Source of the DNA: Sphingobacterium puteale
GTDB taxonomy: Bacteria; Bacteroidota; Bacteroidia; Sphingobacteriales; Sphingobacteriaceae
Assembly: GCF_003627955.1 (NCBI RefSeq)
Contig: NZ_RBWS01000010.1
Coordinates: forward strand, 62,001 to 126,000
DNA: 64,000 nucleotides
Reading direction: 5' to 3'
Shown: positions 46,257 to 54,023 of the stretch, in pieces
How positions within the stretch are numbered: the stretch's first letter is position 1
Layout: every line of letters begins with the position of its first letter
Position numbers and translations under genes: made by a program
Notes under the pieces: model-generated
The model's input: only the letters and a program-made list of their open reading frames with translations
What the model was told of the DNA's origin: nothing
The model's database searches: none

Positions 46257-47801
46257 ATGTATAAAATAAAAATTTTCGCAGCATTACTTTTTTTAGGCAG
46301 CCTGGGTAGCTGTAAAAAATTCTTGGATGAAAAGCCACTGGCCGACGGTACATTGGAGCAGCATTACAAAAATATGTACGATGTACAAGCTGCAATGGCC
46401 GGCATGTATAGTGCATTTCAGCTTGAAATGGTCGGGAAAGAACAGTATACCGAGAAATATCTTTATTGGGGAGAATATCGGTCCGATAATTTCGATCGCT
46501 TTATTAGCTATACCAAGGACTATGTCGATGAAATAGTGTTGAACAGTATTACTCCTTCCAATGATTTTTCAGATTGGAGCGGTTTATATACTACTATTGG
46601 AAGAGCGAATAATAACATCAAATATATTCCGCAGGCAGCACAATTGGACAGTCGGATAACAACGGCAATGCAAAACGATTATTTAGCGCAGAGTTATGCA
46701 CTCCGCGCCATGTCTTACTTTTATATTGTTCGTGTCTGGGGTGACGCACCGATCTGGTTAGAGCCATACGAGGATGTTCAAAAACCCGCTGAAAGAGCAC
46801 GTGAACCGAAAGAAAAACTCCTAAAAGACGTCATTATTCCAGATCTGGAAAAAGCCTATTCGTTGATTACCAAAGACGCAAGAAGCCCCTTGTGGACAAT
46901 CGGTGAAGCCGGAATATGTGCGATTATGGCCGATGTGTATATGTGGCAGGGAGATCATGAAAATGCGATAAAGTGGATGGAGAAATTATTCTTGGCAAAG
47001 TCGCCGACCAATGTCACTTATGCTGGTTTAAATGAAACCAATTTACAGGATGCGGCAACATGGAAGACCATCTTTACAAACCCATCGTCCAGTAAAGAGA
47101 CCATATGGAGTATTCACTGGGATTATCTAAAGAATGGCTGCGCATGTATGCAAACCTCCTGGACGGCGAATAACAAACAAGTAATTGTGGATGAAGGAAT
47201 TTGGACAAACTGGTTTTTACCGCAGACGACAGCTACACCTAGTCCCGATATTCGGCCAAAACAAACATTGGATGTCTATTTTGGTATGCCCAGCAATAAA
47301 CGGGATCGATTTATTAAATGGTATCCCACAGAAGCCAATCCCACTAAGGCAGACCCTTGGCCAGCAACGAATCAATTGCTTCCTGTTTATCTGACCATGT
47401 ACCGACTGAGCGACATTTATCTACTGTATGCCGAAGCACTGAACGCAAGGGGCGATAAGGAAAAGGCCATTAAATACTTGAATTTTGTGCGTAAACGTGC
47501 TCAAGTTCCGGTGTATGATGTGAGCGCACCTGAATTAGCAACTGCTTATGGATTGGAAACTGCGATCTTGAATGAACGACAGATGGAACTCTTTGGAGAA
47601 GGCAAGCGCTGGTTCGATTTGGTGAGAACAAATCGTGTCAAAGAAGTGATGGATCCTATTTTGAAACGTCGACAAGAGGATGCGGGAAATCTGGAAATGC
47701 CTGGATTCTTGGATCCTCAAAACCGGGCTTACTGGCCATTGAATAGAAATGTTTTAAACTCTAATAGTTTGTTGGTTCAAAATCCGGGGTACACAGATTA
47801 A
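46257..47801 (+). CDS. SusD/RagB-family nutrient-binding lipoprotein
   Basis: A 514-residue SusD-like lipoprotein with lipobox LGSLGSC-KK (Cys about 20) and FLDEKPLADGTLEQHYKN after it. TPR-like helices appear as AQSYALRAMSYFYIVRVWGDAPI. The conserved C-terminal region has YRLSDIYLLYAEALNARGDKEKAIKYLNFVRKRA and LNERQMELFGEGKRWFDLVR. It forms the surface lid of the SusC transporter and binds the glycan. Directly follows susC. Confidence 0.96.
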   Translation: MYKIKIFAALLFLGSLGSCKKFLDEKPLADGTLEQHYKNMYDVQAAMAGMYSAFQLEMVGKEQYTEKYLYWGEYRSDNFDRFISYTKDYVDEIVLNSITPSNDFSDWSGLYTTIGRANNNIKYIPQAAQLDSRITTAMQNDYLAQSYALRAMSYFYIVRVWGDAPIWLEPYEDVQKPAERAREPKEKLLKDVIIPDLEKAYSLITKDARSPLWTIGEAGICAIMADVYMWQGDHENAIKWMEKLFLAKSPTNVTYAGLNETNLQDAATWKTIFTNPSSSKETIWSIHWDYLKNGCACMQTSWTANNKQVIVDEGIWTNWFLPQTTATPSPDIRPKQTLDVYFGMPSNKRDRFIKWYPTEANPTKADPWPATNQLLPVYLTMYRLSDIYLLYAEALNARGDKEKAIKYLNFVRKRAQVPVYDVSAPELATAYGLETAILNERQMELFGEGKRWFDLVRTNRVKEVMDPILKRRQEDAGNLEMPGFLDPQNRAYWPLNRNVLNSNSLLVQNPGYTD

Positions 47802-47825
47802 TGCGCGAATTTAGAAAAGGAAATT

Positions 47826-48593
47826 ATGAAAAGAAATTTTAACATCAAGTGGATACAAGTCGGAGTGATGCTCCTGACTTTACTGACAACTGGCTGTTCC
47901 CTTTTTGATATGGAATTGCAGGAAAATTACGATTACAAGCATAAAACGCTGGATCCTAATATAGGCATTAGTGCGAAGAAGTTTTTAGAAAACCGTTCCT
48001 ATGGAACTCCCGAAAATCCAACAGATACAGCCTTCAAATGGATGCGTATGGGTTTGGAATATGCCGGTATTGATCTGAATGAACTGGAAAAAGCAGATCG
48101 AACATTTATTTTTTTGCACAATGATGCCATTAAGATCTGGGATGCGAAGGCAAAAAAGGTAACGGGTGGACTCTTTTTTGATTTTCCTATCGTGACAGGA
48201 ATAGATGGTACTGGAAAGCCATTGACCAAACCAGCGGCTAAATGGGAAGATTATAACAAAGAGGACGTACGGAATTATTTTCTTTACCTTATCCTGCAAG
48301 GCAAATATAACTTTGCTGATCTGAGCATCAGCAATGTGAAGGCAAAAACTTTATTGCCGGCAAACACTGTAGCCAGTAAAGGATCGCTGCTCGGCTATAT
48401 GAATGAGGGGAAAGGTTTTGATCAGGAGGGAGCCATGTATTTAAAGCTGGTGAACAATAGTGATCTGGCTCCGATTCAGATTAATAATAAAACAACCAAT
48501 AGATCGGGGGGATATGGGGTTACGAATGGTGTGGTGCATGTTTACGGTGTAAAGGGAAACACCACTGTCTATCCTTTTATTTCCTTACAGTAA
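47826..48593 (+). CDS. Lipoprotein with fasciclin (FAS1)-like fold in the PUL
   Basis: A 255-residue protein with lipobox LLTTGC-S (Cys about 24). The region TDTAFKWMRMGLEYAGIDLNELEKADRTFIFLHNDAI (about 60-97) followed by NKEDVRNYFLYLILQGKYNFADL resembles a fasciclin domain (H1 and H2 boxes). FAS1-type lipoproteins often replace SusE/SusF in Bacteroidetes PULs and may bind glycan at the surface. It lies 24 nt after susD and 27 nt before the lyase. The assignment is moderate because the similarity is judged by eye. Confidence 0.65.
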   Translation: MKRNFNIKWIQVGVMLLTLLTTGCSLFDMELQENYDYKHKTLDPNIGISAKKFLENRSYGTPENPTDTAFKWMRMGLEYAGIDLNELEKADRTFIFLHNDAIKIWDAKAKKVTGGLFFDFPIVTGIDGTGKPLTKPAAKWEDYNKEDVRNYFLYLILQGKYNFADLSISNVKAKTLLPANTVASKGSLLGYMNEGKGFDQEGAMYLKLVNNSDLAPIQINNKTTNRSGGYGVTNGVVHVYGVKGNTTVYPFISLQ

Positions 48594-48620
48594 ATTAAAT
48601 ACCTTCGATAAAACTTAAAT

Positions 48621-50084
48621 ATGAACGTAAAAAAAATGGTATTTGCTTCGCTCTCACTCCTATTGGTGATCGGGAGCAGCTGTGAGAAACCGGCAATGGT
48701 CAATATGCAATTAAATGGTGTCGCCTGTGTGCAATGTCATACCATTCAATCTGCGGCCGATCTGCAGGCCCTAAGTCTGCAGCCGGGGGATACGGTGATT
48801 ATGAAATCGGGGCAATGGACAGACCAGGAATTGACCTTCGCCGCCCGGGGGACAAGCGAGCAACCTATCGTGCTGATGGCCGAGCAACCCGGTACAGTTA
48901 TTCTGAAAGGTATGTCTTCTGTTAGTATAACGGGAAATTGGCTTGTGGTTAGTGGGCTGGTTTTTCAGAACGGATATACATCAGGTAAAAATGTCGTTGA
49001 TTTCACCTCATCTTCATCAAATTGCCGGTTTACAAATAGTGTTATTGTGGATTACAATCCACCTACGGCAACCACGGACTACCGCTGGGTTTCGATCAAT
49101 GGATCTAATCATCGTGTTGACCATTGCTATCTCAAAGGAAAATCCCATCAGGGCCCTACGATGGTGGTCTGGGGAACAAACAAAATCATGAAGCACCGGA
49201 TTGACCATAATTTTTTTGGGGAGCGAGCAGAACTGCCCAACAACGGTGGCGAAACCATTCGTATTGGAACGAGTGACTGGTCCATGACCAATGCATATAC
49301 GACGATCGAGGATAATATCTTTCAGCGTTGCAATGGTGAGATGGAAATTATCTCAAACAAAATGGGAGCGGATACCATTCGCAATAATTTCTTCCACGAG
49401 AGTCAGGGGACGTTGTGCCTGAGACATGGAAACGGTTCTGCCGTCTATGGAAATTATTTTGTCGGTAATGGTAATAGCGCCGCCGGGGGAATCCGTGTCA
49501 TCGGCGAGGATCATATTGTTTATAATAATTATTTCCAGAATATGGCGGGAACAGGACAAAAAGCACCCTTGGTTTTAATGGACGGAGTACCTAATTCACC
49601 ATTAAGCGGTTACTATCAAGTAAAACGGGTGAAAGTTGTTGCCAATACCATGATTAACTGTAAACAGTCATTTGATATCGGTTCGGGAAAGGGGGGAAAT
49701 GGCCGTACCTTACCACCAACAGATGGGCATATCGCCAATAATGTGGTGTCTCAATCTGCGCAGTCCATCATCTTAACGTTTACCGATCAACCGGTCAATT
49801 TTGTTTATCAGGGAAACATTGTATTTGACGTGCCGACAAGTCAGCAGCTTCCGGCTGGATTTACACGTCAGAATCCACAATATACATTGACAACTGACGG
49901 AATCTATGAGCCCACCAGTACCAGTCCGGTGTTGGGTGCTTTTGTTGGTAATTATCCTTTTGCTGCCGCAGCAGATGCTGGAGCTCCGAAATTGGATAGC
50001 AAACATCGGGATTTATTGAAAGCACAGAATATCGGTCCGGGATTTATGACGGGATTAGGGAATAGTTTGGTCATTAATCCTTAA
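48621..50084 (+). CDS. Polysaccharide lyase family 6 (alginate lyase / chondroitinase B-like)
   Basis: A 487-residue parallel beta-helix protein with a lipobox-like LLLVIGSSC-E (Cys about 21). It shows the PL6 core: NNGGETIRIGTSDWSM, then EIISNK with Lys247, NNFFHESQGTLCLRHGN with Arg268, YFVGNGNSAAGGIRVIGEDHIVYNNYF. The Lys-Arg distance of 21 equals that between Lys250 and Arg271 of chondroitinase B, so it is probably active. Substrates of the family are alginate and dermatan sulfate. A CxxCH motif (CVQCH, about residues 36-40) sits at the start of the mature protein, most likely by chance. Last gene of the susCD operon. Confidence 0.88.
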   Translation: MNVKKMVFASLSLLLVIGSSCEKPAMVNMQLNGVACVQCHTIQSAADLQALSLQPGDTVIMKSGQWTDQELTFAARGTSEQPIVLMAEQPGTVILKGMSSVSITGNWLVVSGLVFQNGYTSGKNVVDFTSSSSNCRFTNSVIVDYNPPTATTDYRWVSINGSNHRVDHCYLKGKSHQGPTMVVWGTNKIMKHRIDHNFFGERAELPNNGGETIRIGTSDWSMTNAYTTIEDNIFQRCNGEMEIISNKMGADTIRNNFFHESQGTLCLRHGNGSAVYGNYFVGNGNSAAGGIRVIGEDHIVYNNYFQNMAGTGQKAPLVLMDGVPNSPLSGYYQVKRVKVVANTMINCKQSFDIGSGKGGNGRTLPPTDGHIANNVVSQSAQSIILTFTDQPVNFVYQGNIVFDVPTSQQLPAGFTRQNPQYTLTTDGIYEPTSTSPVLGAFVGNYPFAAAADAGAPKLDSKHRDLLKAQNIGPGFMTGLGNSLVINP

Positions 50085-50097
50085 ATGATCCTAGACA

Positions 50098-50376
50098 TTT
50101 TCCCCACTTTTTTCCTTTGTGCAAGGAAATTTAACTTGGTGGATTTTGCGGGATGGATTTGTCAATCCGCGCTGCATCATTGCATTTTCCCCATCTAAAA
50201 GTATGAAACAAACCGATGACTGTTTGGTTTTTCCACGTGGGGAAATCAAACAGTCAGTCGACTGGACGAAAAACTCTCCCGACTGCACCAATTAGTCGGG
50301 AGGGTTTTTCGTCCAGTTACCCGGGAAAATGAGAAAAACACCCGCTCGTTTCATTTTTCCGCGTGGGGAAATCAAA
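50098..50376. repeat. Cluster of long hairpins with a duplicated 23-bp box
   Basis: This 375-nt gap between convergent genes holds three stem-loops. One (50218-50255) has an 18-base stem with G-U pairs and a 2-nt turn. One (50261-50317) has 24-base arms with one mismatch and a 9-nt loop. One (50323-50360) pairs GGGAAAATGA with TCATTTTTCC. A 23-bp box ending CGTGGGGAAATCAAA occurs at 50228-50250 and again at 50354-50376 with one change. The hairpins may act as bidirectional terminators. Their size and the repeated box look more like a REP/MITE-type element. Confidence 0.7.
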
Positions 50377-50459
50377 GTTCCATTGCTTTGTTTGTAGCAG
50401 TCATAGGGCTTAGTGAATATTCCATGCGACTGAATCGCAATCTTACTGTGCGAAACCAA

Positions 50460-50963
50460 TCAGTTACTATACTTTTTGACAGATTTTGGAGAATTCTTTT
50501 TTCGGTATTCTTTATAATTTCCATGTTTTTCGTATTCCAGTGTACCTTCCTGACAGTAGCTGCTGAGATAAACAGAAAATTTATTGCTTTGCTCTTTGTT
50601 GGCATTCAGCTGTTGGATGATATCAGAAACACGACGGGGGATTTCGAAAAAATTGGAATTGTAAACAAGATCATCCAGTTCTTTCGTCAGTTCAATACGA
50701 CGCTTTGACTCAGGAGGAATATTGTAGAGTGGTGTTAAATCTATTTCTTTTTTGAATATGGTATGTGGTTGAATTTTTAAAGCGCGACAGATCAGGATAA
50801 AGTTGTTCAGTGAGGCGCCTTTTCCTTTTTCAGCAGCTGCTATTGTATTGGTGGTTAATCCCGTCATATTGGCTACATCTTTAAGGGTGTAGTATATTTT
50901 TTCACGTCGAATGCGCAATTGCTCGCCAATTTCCTCCAGTATATGCTCGTTGATATCTCCCAT
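50460..50963 (-). CDS. XRE-family HTH transcriptional regulator next to the guide-RNA locus
   Basis: About 167 residues from ATG 50961-50963. An N-terminal helix-turn-helix of the Cro/C1 type (IGEQLRIRREKIYYTLKDVANMTGLTTNTIAAAEKGKGASLNNFILICRALKI, about residues 10-65) is followed by a charged C-terminal half without a known domain. It is divergent from the tracr/array region. A perfect 18-bp palindrome lies 51 nt upstream of its start, and a half site lies closer. A related palindrome occurs 112 nt before the first tracr element. It is a candidate regulator of guide-RNA expression as well as of itself. Confidence 0.85.
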   Translation of the reverse strand: MGDINEHILEEIGEQLRIRREKIYYTLKDVANMTGLTTNTIAAAEKGKGASLNNFILICRALKIQPHTIFKKEIDLTPLYNIPPESKRRIELTKELDDLVYNSNFFEIPRRVSDIIQQLNANKEQSNKFSVYLSSYCQEGTLEYEKHGNYKEYRKKNSPKSVKKYSN

Positions 50964-51013
50964 ATACAAATGGAAAACTTATTTGCGCATTTTTAAAATA
51001 ATAATATTTGTAT

Positions 51014-51031
51014 TTTATTTGCGCAAATAAA
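51014..51031. promoter_or_regulatory. Palindromic operator upstream of the XRE gene
   Basis: TTTATTTGCGCAAATAAA is a perfect 18-bp palindrome. A single half site, TTATTTGCGCA, sits at 50979-50989, nearer the XRE start codon. Both fit autoregulation by the XRE protein. The wider gap 51032-51338 shows no gene. Confidence 0.65.
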
Positions 51032-51338
51032 TATTTGTTTTTATATTTGTTTCAACGAAAGCCGATAACTAAATATGAAGGACAGCGGTAACCTTGGAGG
51101 TAAGGTGTTAAACTATTGTTGTACGACTAAAATCTAATGAATGAGAAAATTAAGCATTAAAAATATCGCAAAGTCACCGGAATAAAATTGATTTCTATTT
51201 TATAGACTCGTATCTAGCATCCTATGTTGATAACCCCTATTATTGACGTGTAACTGCCATTCGAAGCATAGGATTAATAAAAAATAAAATTATTTGAATC
51301 GTTGAAATAGACTCTTTATTGAGTTTATTGAAAAATTG

Positions 51339-51370
51339 TTTTTGCGCAAAAATAAGGTAATTATTTTGCG
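51339..51370. promoter_or_regulatory. Second XRE-like operator upstream of the tracr/array region
   Basis: TTTTTGCGCAAAAA at 51339-51352 is a perfect 14-bp palindrome sharing the TTTGCGCAAA core with the XRE operator. A half site TTATTTTGCG follows at 51361-51370. Together they sit about 100-125 nt before the first tracr element, where an RNA promoter is expected. Confidence 0.55.
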
Positions 51371-51463
51371 TGAGGGGTGTTCTTTGACTTATTGGTATTG
51401 AAAAAGGAGAATATAAAAATATAGGCTGATCGACTGTTTAGCTGATCGGTTTGATGATGATAG

Positions 51464-51524
51464 GAGGCATCTTGTTATGCCGTAGGGTGAGCGCAATGGC
51501 GACTCACTAAATACCCTTTTTTTA
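51464..51524 (+). ncRNA. Candidate tracrRNA, copy 1
   Basis: Two hairpins are evident: GGCAT-cttgtt-ATGCC at 51466-51481, then GTGAGCGC-aatg-GCG-a-CTCAC at 51487-51507. The following ATACCCTTTTTTT (51511-51523) can pair with the repeat segment AAAATGTAGGGTAT: ATACCCT pairs fully and the later T residues pair with AAA. This is an anti-repeat. A competing stem, AGGGT (51484-51488) with ACCCT (51513-51517) before the T run, could terminate transcription. The first 45 nt recur without change at 52419-52463, so the RNA is conserved and probably functional. The true ends are unknown; transcription may start further upstream. Confidence 0.62.
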
Positions 51525-51584
51525 AAAATGTTGGGTTACATGCTACACTATGTTCTTGATTGTTATTTCGATACTAGGAGGGAG

Positions 51585-52426
51585 GATGTTATAATCTCAC
51601 AATGTTGGGTATACACAGCCTGCGGAAGAACTGAAAGTTGGCGAAAAGAGATGTTAACGATCTCAAAATGCAGGGTATACACAGCACGAGTGAATATCAG
51701 GCGTTTTAAAATGCGATGTTAACTGTCTCAAAATGTAGGGTATACACAACTATTGTGCTGTTTTACTGGTGTATACAGGAGATGTCGATGACCTCAAAAA
51801 GTAGGGTATAAACAACGGTTTTCCCGATCTTTCTGTTAAATAACATGATTTTGATTTATGATGTTCACTAGGCCGGATGTTAATGACCCCATAATGTAGG
51901 TATACACAATGAGGGTGAACTTTATGTAAGTCTTCTTGAGATGTTAATGATCTCATAATTTAGGGTATACACAACCTGCCCGCCAGAGTAGTAGTCAACA
52001 ATATGATGTTGTTGATCTCAAAATGTAGGGTATACACACGCTCATGAACGAAACCGTCAAATTCCTAGATTTTGATAATCTTAAAATAAGGCTACACACA
52101 ATTTACAGTAATCAACAATTCTTCAGCTTGTGATGTTAATGATTTCGAAATGTAGGGTATACACAACATTGAAAATATAGATCCAATGCGAGTATAAGAT
52201 GTTGATGATCTCAAAAAGTAGGGGTATTGACAATTATATTTGTTTTGCGATACCACGGTCGTTGATGACCTCATAGGTGCAGGGTATAAGCAACATCAAT
52301 GCTTTGTAATTGTTTTGAGGGGCTGATGTTAATGATTTCAAAATGTAGGGGATATATGCAACTAGCACATGGGCTACTGTTTATTTAGGTGATATTAGAG
52401 TTTTTAAAATTATATATTGAGGCATC
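51585..52426 (+). CRISPR. CRISPR-like guide array 1 (12 recognisable repeats)
   Basis: Repeats of about 36 nt start GATGTTAATGATCTC and end GGGTATACACAAC. They begin at 51585, 51650, 51715, 51781, 51876, 51940, 52005, 52068, 52132, 52198, about 52260 and 52325, with a strongly decayed one at about 52391. Unit length is 62-66 nt with spacers of mostly 27-30 nt, all different. The spacer at 51817-51875 is 59 nt, as if one repeat between two spacers was lost. The first two repeats use the GCAGGG...ACAGC variant, the rest the GTAGGG...ACAAC variant, and many carry point changes. As in type V systems the guide would lie 3' of the repeat. No cas1/cas2 is nearby. Confidence 0.9.
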
Positions 52427-52476
52427 TTGTTATGCCGTAGGGTGAGCGCAATGGCGACTCACTGAATACCCTTTTT
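52419..52476 (+). ncRNA. Candidate tracrRNA, copy 2
   Basis: The 45 nt from GAGGCATCTTG to GGCGACTCACT are identical to copy 1. Then comes GAATACCCTTTTT with the same anti-repeat core ATACCC but a shorter T run. Homology with copy 1 continues at about 80% through the spacer-like linker (AATGTTGGGTTACAT..., GATACTAGGAGG) up to the first repeat of array 2. Upstream of 52419 similarity stops abruptly, which marks the likely 5' limit of the duplicated unit. Confidence 0.6.
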
Positions 52477-52540
52477 AATAAAATGTTGGGTTACATTCTA
52501 CGCTATGTTATTGATTATTATTATGATACTAGGAGGTAGG

Positions 52541-53038
52541 GATGTTAACGATTTCAAAATGCAGGGCATACACAGCGGCCTTTAGTCGGTGCCTCGTGAA
52601 CGGTCAGATGTTGATAGTATCAAAATACAGGGTATACACAGCGTGGTGGTCGTTCAAGCACTAGGAGTTAGTGATGTTAACGATCTCAAAATGCAGGGTA
52701 TACACAGCTAAAAAATTAATGTTTATAAATAAAATTAGATGTTAACGATCTCAAAATGCAGGGTATACACAGCGTCAATTGCTTTTTCAAGATTGAGAGG
52801 TAGGATGTTAATGATCTCAAAATGTGGGGTATACACAACTTTCTTCTCCTGTTTTGTTCGTTGAGATCGATGCTAATGATCTCAAAATGTAGGATGTGTA
52901 AAATCTTTAAAATTCTGGTTTACAGACACTAAGAGATGTTAATGACCCCAAAAAGTAGAGTGTACACAACTTGTTCCAAACAAATGCAAGCACTTTTTCC
53001 TATGCTAATAATCTCAAGATATATGGGGGATACACAAC
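52541..53038 (+). CRISPR. CRISPR-like guide array 2 (8 repeats)
   Basis: Repeats start at 52541, 52607, 52673, 52738, 52804, 52869, 52935 and 53001, a period of 65-66 nt, with 29-30-nt unique spacers. The first four are of the GTTAACGAT...GCAGGG...ACAGC type and nearly perfect; the last four are the GTTAATGAT...ACAAC type with more changes. The order of variants is the same as in array 1. The final unit (53001-53038) is degenerate and followed by one more possible guide (from 53039). The array reads toward the sigma and dCas12f genes. Confidence 0.92.
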
Positions 53039-53195
53039 TGGAACGCATCGCGCCAATACCGCCAACTCAATACCAATAAGTTTTTATAACCGAATAACAA
53101 TTTGCACTTACCCGGCTTCGGTTTCTATAAAATCCGTCAAGTTCCGCCGGAGCTGCGGTAAGTAATTTTTCGTCTGCTAACCATAAAAACGAATT
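53039..53195 (+). other. Array-to-sigma gene leader with imperfect hairpin
   Basis: After the last repeat, CTTACC at 53107-53112 is inverted as GGTAAG at 53157-53162, with further partial pairing inside and TAATTTTT following. It could end array transcription or form the 5' leader of the sigma-dCas12f mRNA. I see no clear -33/-7 promoter, so read-through from the array into the genes is possible. Confidence 0.35.
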
Positions 53196-54008
53196 ATGAA
53201 ACTACTTTTACTAAACAAGGACATTAAAACTGCCATTGAACACTTGCACAATGGTCATGAAAAAGGACTTAAATTTTTCTACCAAAAATTCTATGAACAT
53301 TTCCTTTTTCGTGCCCACCGTGCAACCGATGATGAATGTACGGGCGAAAGTATTGCGCAGGAAGCATTTCTAAGGCTTTGGCTGTTCCGTGAAAATGTGC
53401 ACTCCGAAACGGAGATCTTCGACTTTTTGAAAGCCCAGGTGAAGTCTGCCATTCAGGCTTTTTATCAGAAATCGCGCAATAGGTTTCACCGAAGCTTACT
53501 CCGCCTCGACAGCATCGAAGACTATCAGGAATTTATGCTGGGTTATGAACTGGAAGAGGAAAGCGAAGACGATCTGCTCTATATCGAACAGCTGGAACTG
53601 GAAAAGAAAAAGAAAATGGATCAGATCAATGCCATCCTACCAAACCTCAACAGCGATCAACAGCTCTTTATCCGCCTTTGCCTCAAATATAGTTTTAACT
53701 ATGAACGTATCGCTTACTATATGGGGAATATCTCTGATTATGAAGTTAGCCTACAAATAGAGAAAACAATCGAATACCTGCGTTCCATCATTCATAGTGA
53801 AGAGAAAATGCAGCTGATGGCTAAACCTGTTGAATTTAAATTAAATGATGAAATGACCGAAGAGGAGGCGGAGGTCTTCCGCATGCGCTATGAATTGCAG
53901 TATTCCTTTGACAAGATTTCAGAAGCTTTACAATTGGATGGGGGACAGGTGCGGACATTATTTGTTAATGCACATGCAAAAATTAAATCTGCTAAGAAAA
54001 CGGCATAA
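53196..54008 (+). CDS. Atypical ECF sigma factor with two sigma4-like regions, linked to dCas12f
   Basis: A 270-residue protein. Residues about 20-92 form a sigma2 domain: GLKFFYQKFYEHFLFRAHRATDDECTGESIAQEAFLRLWLFRENV, with the RNAP-contacting pattern of region 2.2 (SIAQEAFLRLW). A Glu/Asp-rich linker (about 110-135) leads to a sigma4 region (about 137-200; LPNLNSDQQLFIRLCLKYSFNYERIAYYMG). A second sigma4-like helical unit follows (about 217-266; MTEEEAEVFRMRYELQYSFDKISEALQLDGGQVRTLF). Usual ECF factors are 160-200 residues with one sigma4. No anti-sigma gene is adjacent. The gene is 15 nt upstream of the dCas12f-like gene, so they form an operon. Probably the RNA polymerase-recruiting half of an RNA-guided complex. 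Confidence 0.85.
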   Translation: MKLLLLNKDIKTAIEHLHNGHEKGLKFFYQKFYEHFLFRAHRATDDECTGESIAQEAFLRLWLFRENVHSETEIFDFLKAQVKSAIQAFYQKSRNRFHRSLLRLDSIEDYQEFMLGYELEEESEDDLLYIEQLELEKKKKMDQINAILPNLNSDQQLFIRLCLKYSFNYERIAYYMGNISDYEVSLQIEKTIEYLRSIIHSEEKMQLMAKPVEFKLNDEMTEEEAEVFRMRYELQYSFDKISEALQLDGGQVRTLFVNAHAKIKSAKKTA

Positions 54009-54023
54009 AAAATATAAAAAGAT

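Noticed and set aside
48720..48743. CxxCH heme-binding motif at the start of the PL6 lyase, suggesting a cytochrome fusion
   Set aside because: There is no surrounding cytochrome c domain, and the motif is directly followed by the beta-helix (SAADLQALSLQPGDTVIM). A single CVQCH is most likely chance.
51042..51052. 11-nt match of the start of the 52235 spacer (TATATTTGTTT) to the XRE upstream region as a self-target
   Set aside because: The sequence is AT-rich, and a match of this length is expected by chance when about 20 spacers are compared with 64 kb on both strands. It stops after 11 nt.
51528..52274. Short open frames within the arrays
   Set aside because: They run through repeats and spacers, have no start-site support and their sequences follow the repeat period. 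They are by-products of the array.
51585..53038. Array as an ordinary immune CRISPR array, possibly type VI-B (36-nt repeats and 30-nt spacers, repeat ending in ACAAC resembling Cas13b repeats)
   Set aside because: No Cas13, Cas9, Cas1 or Cas2 is in the region. The neighbouring effector-like gene is TnpB/Cas12f-like without catalytic residues, and a tracr-like RNA is present, which Cas13b does not use.
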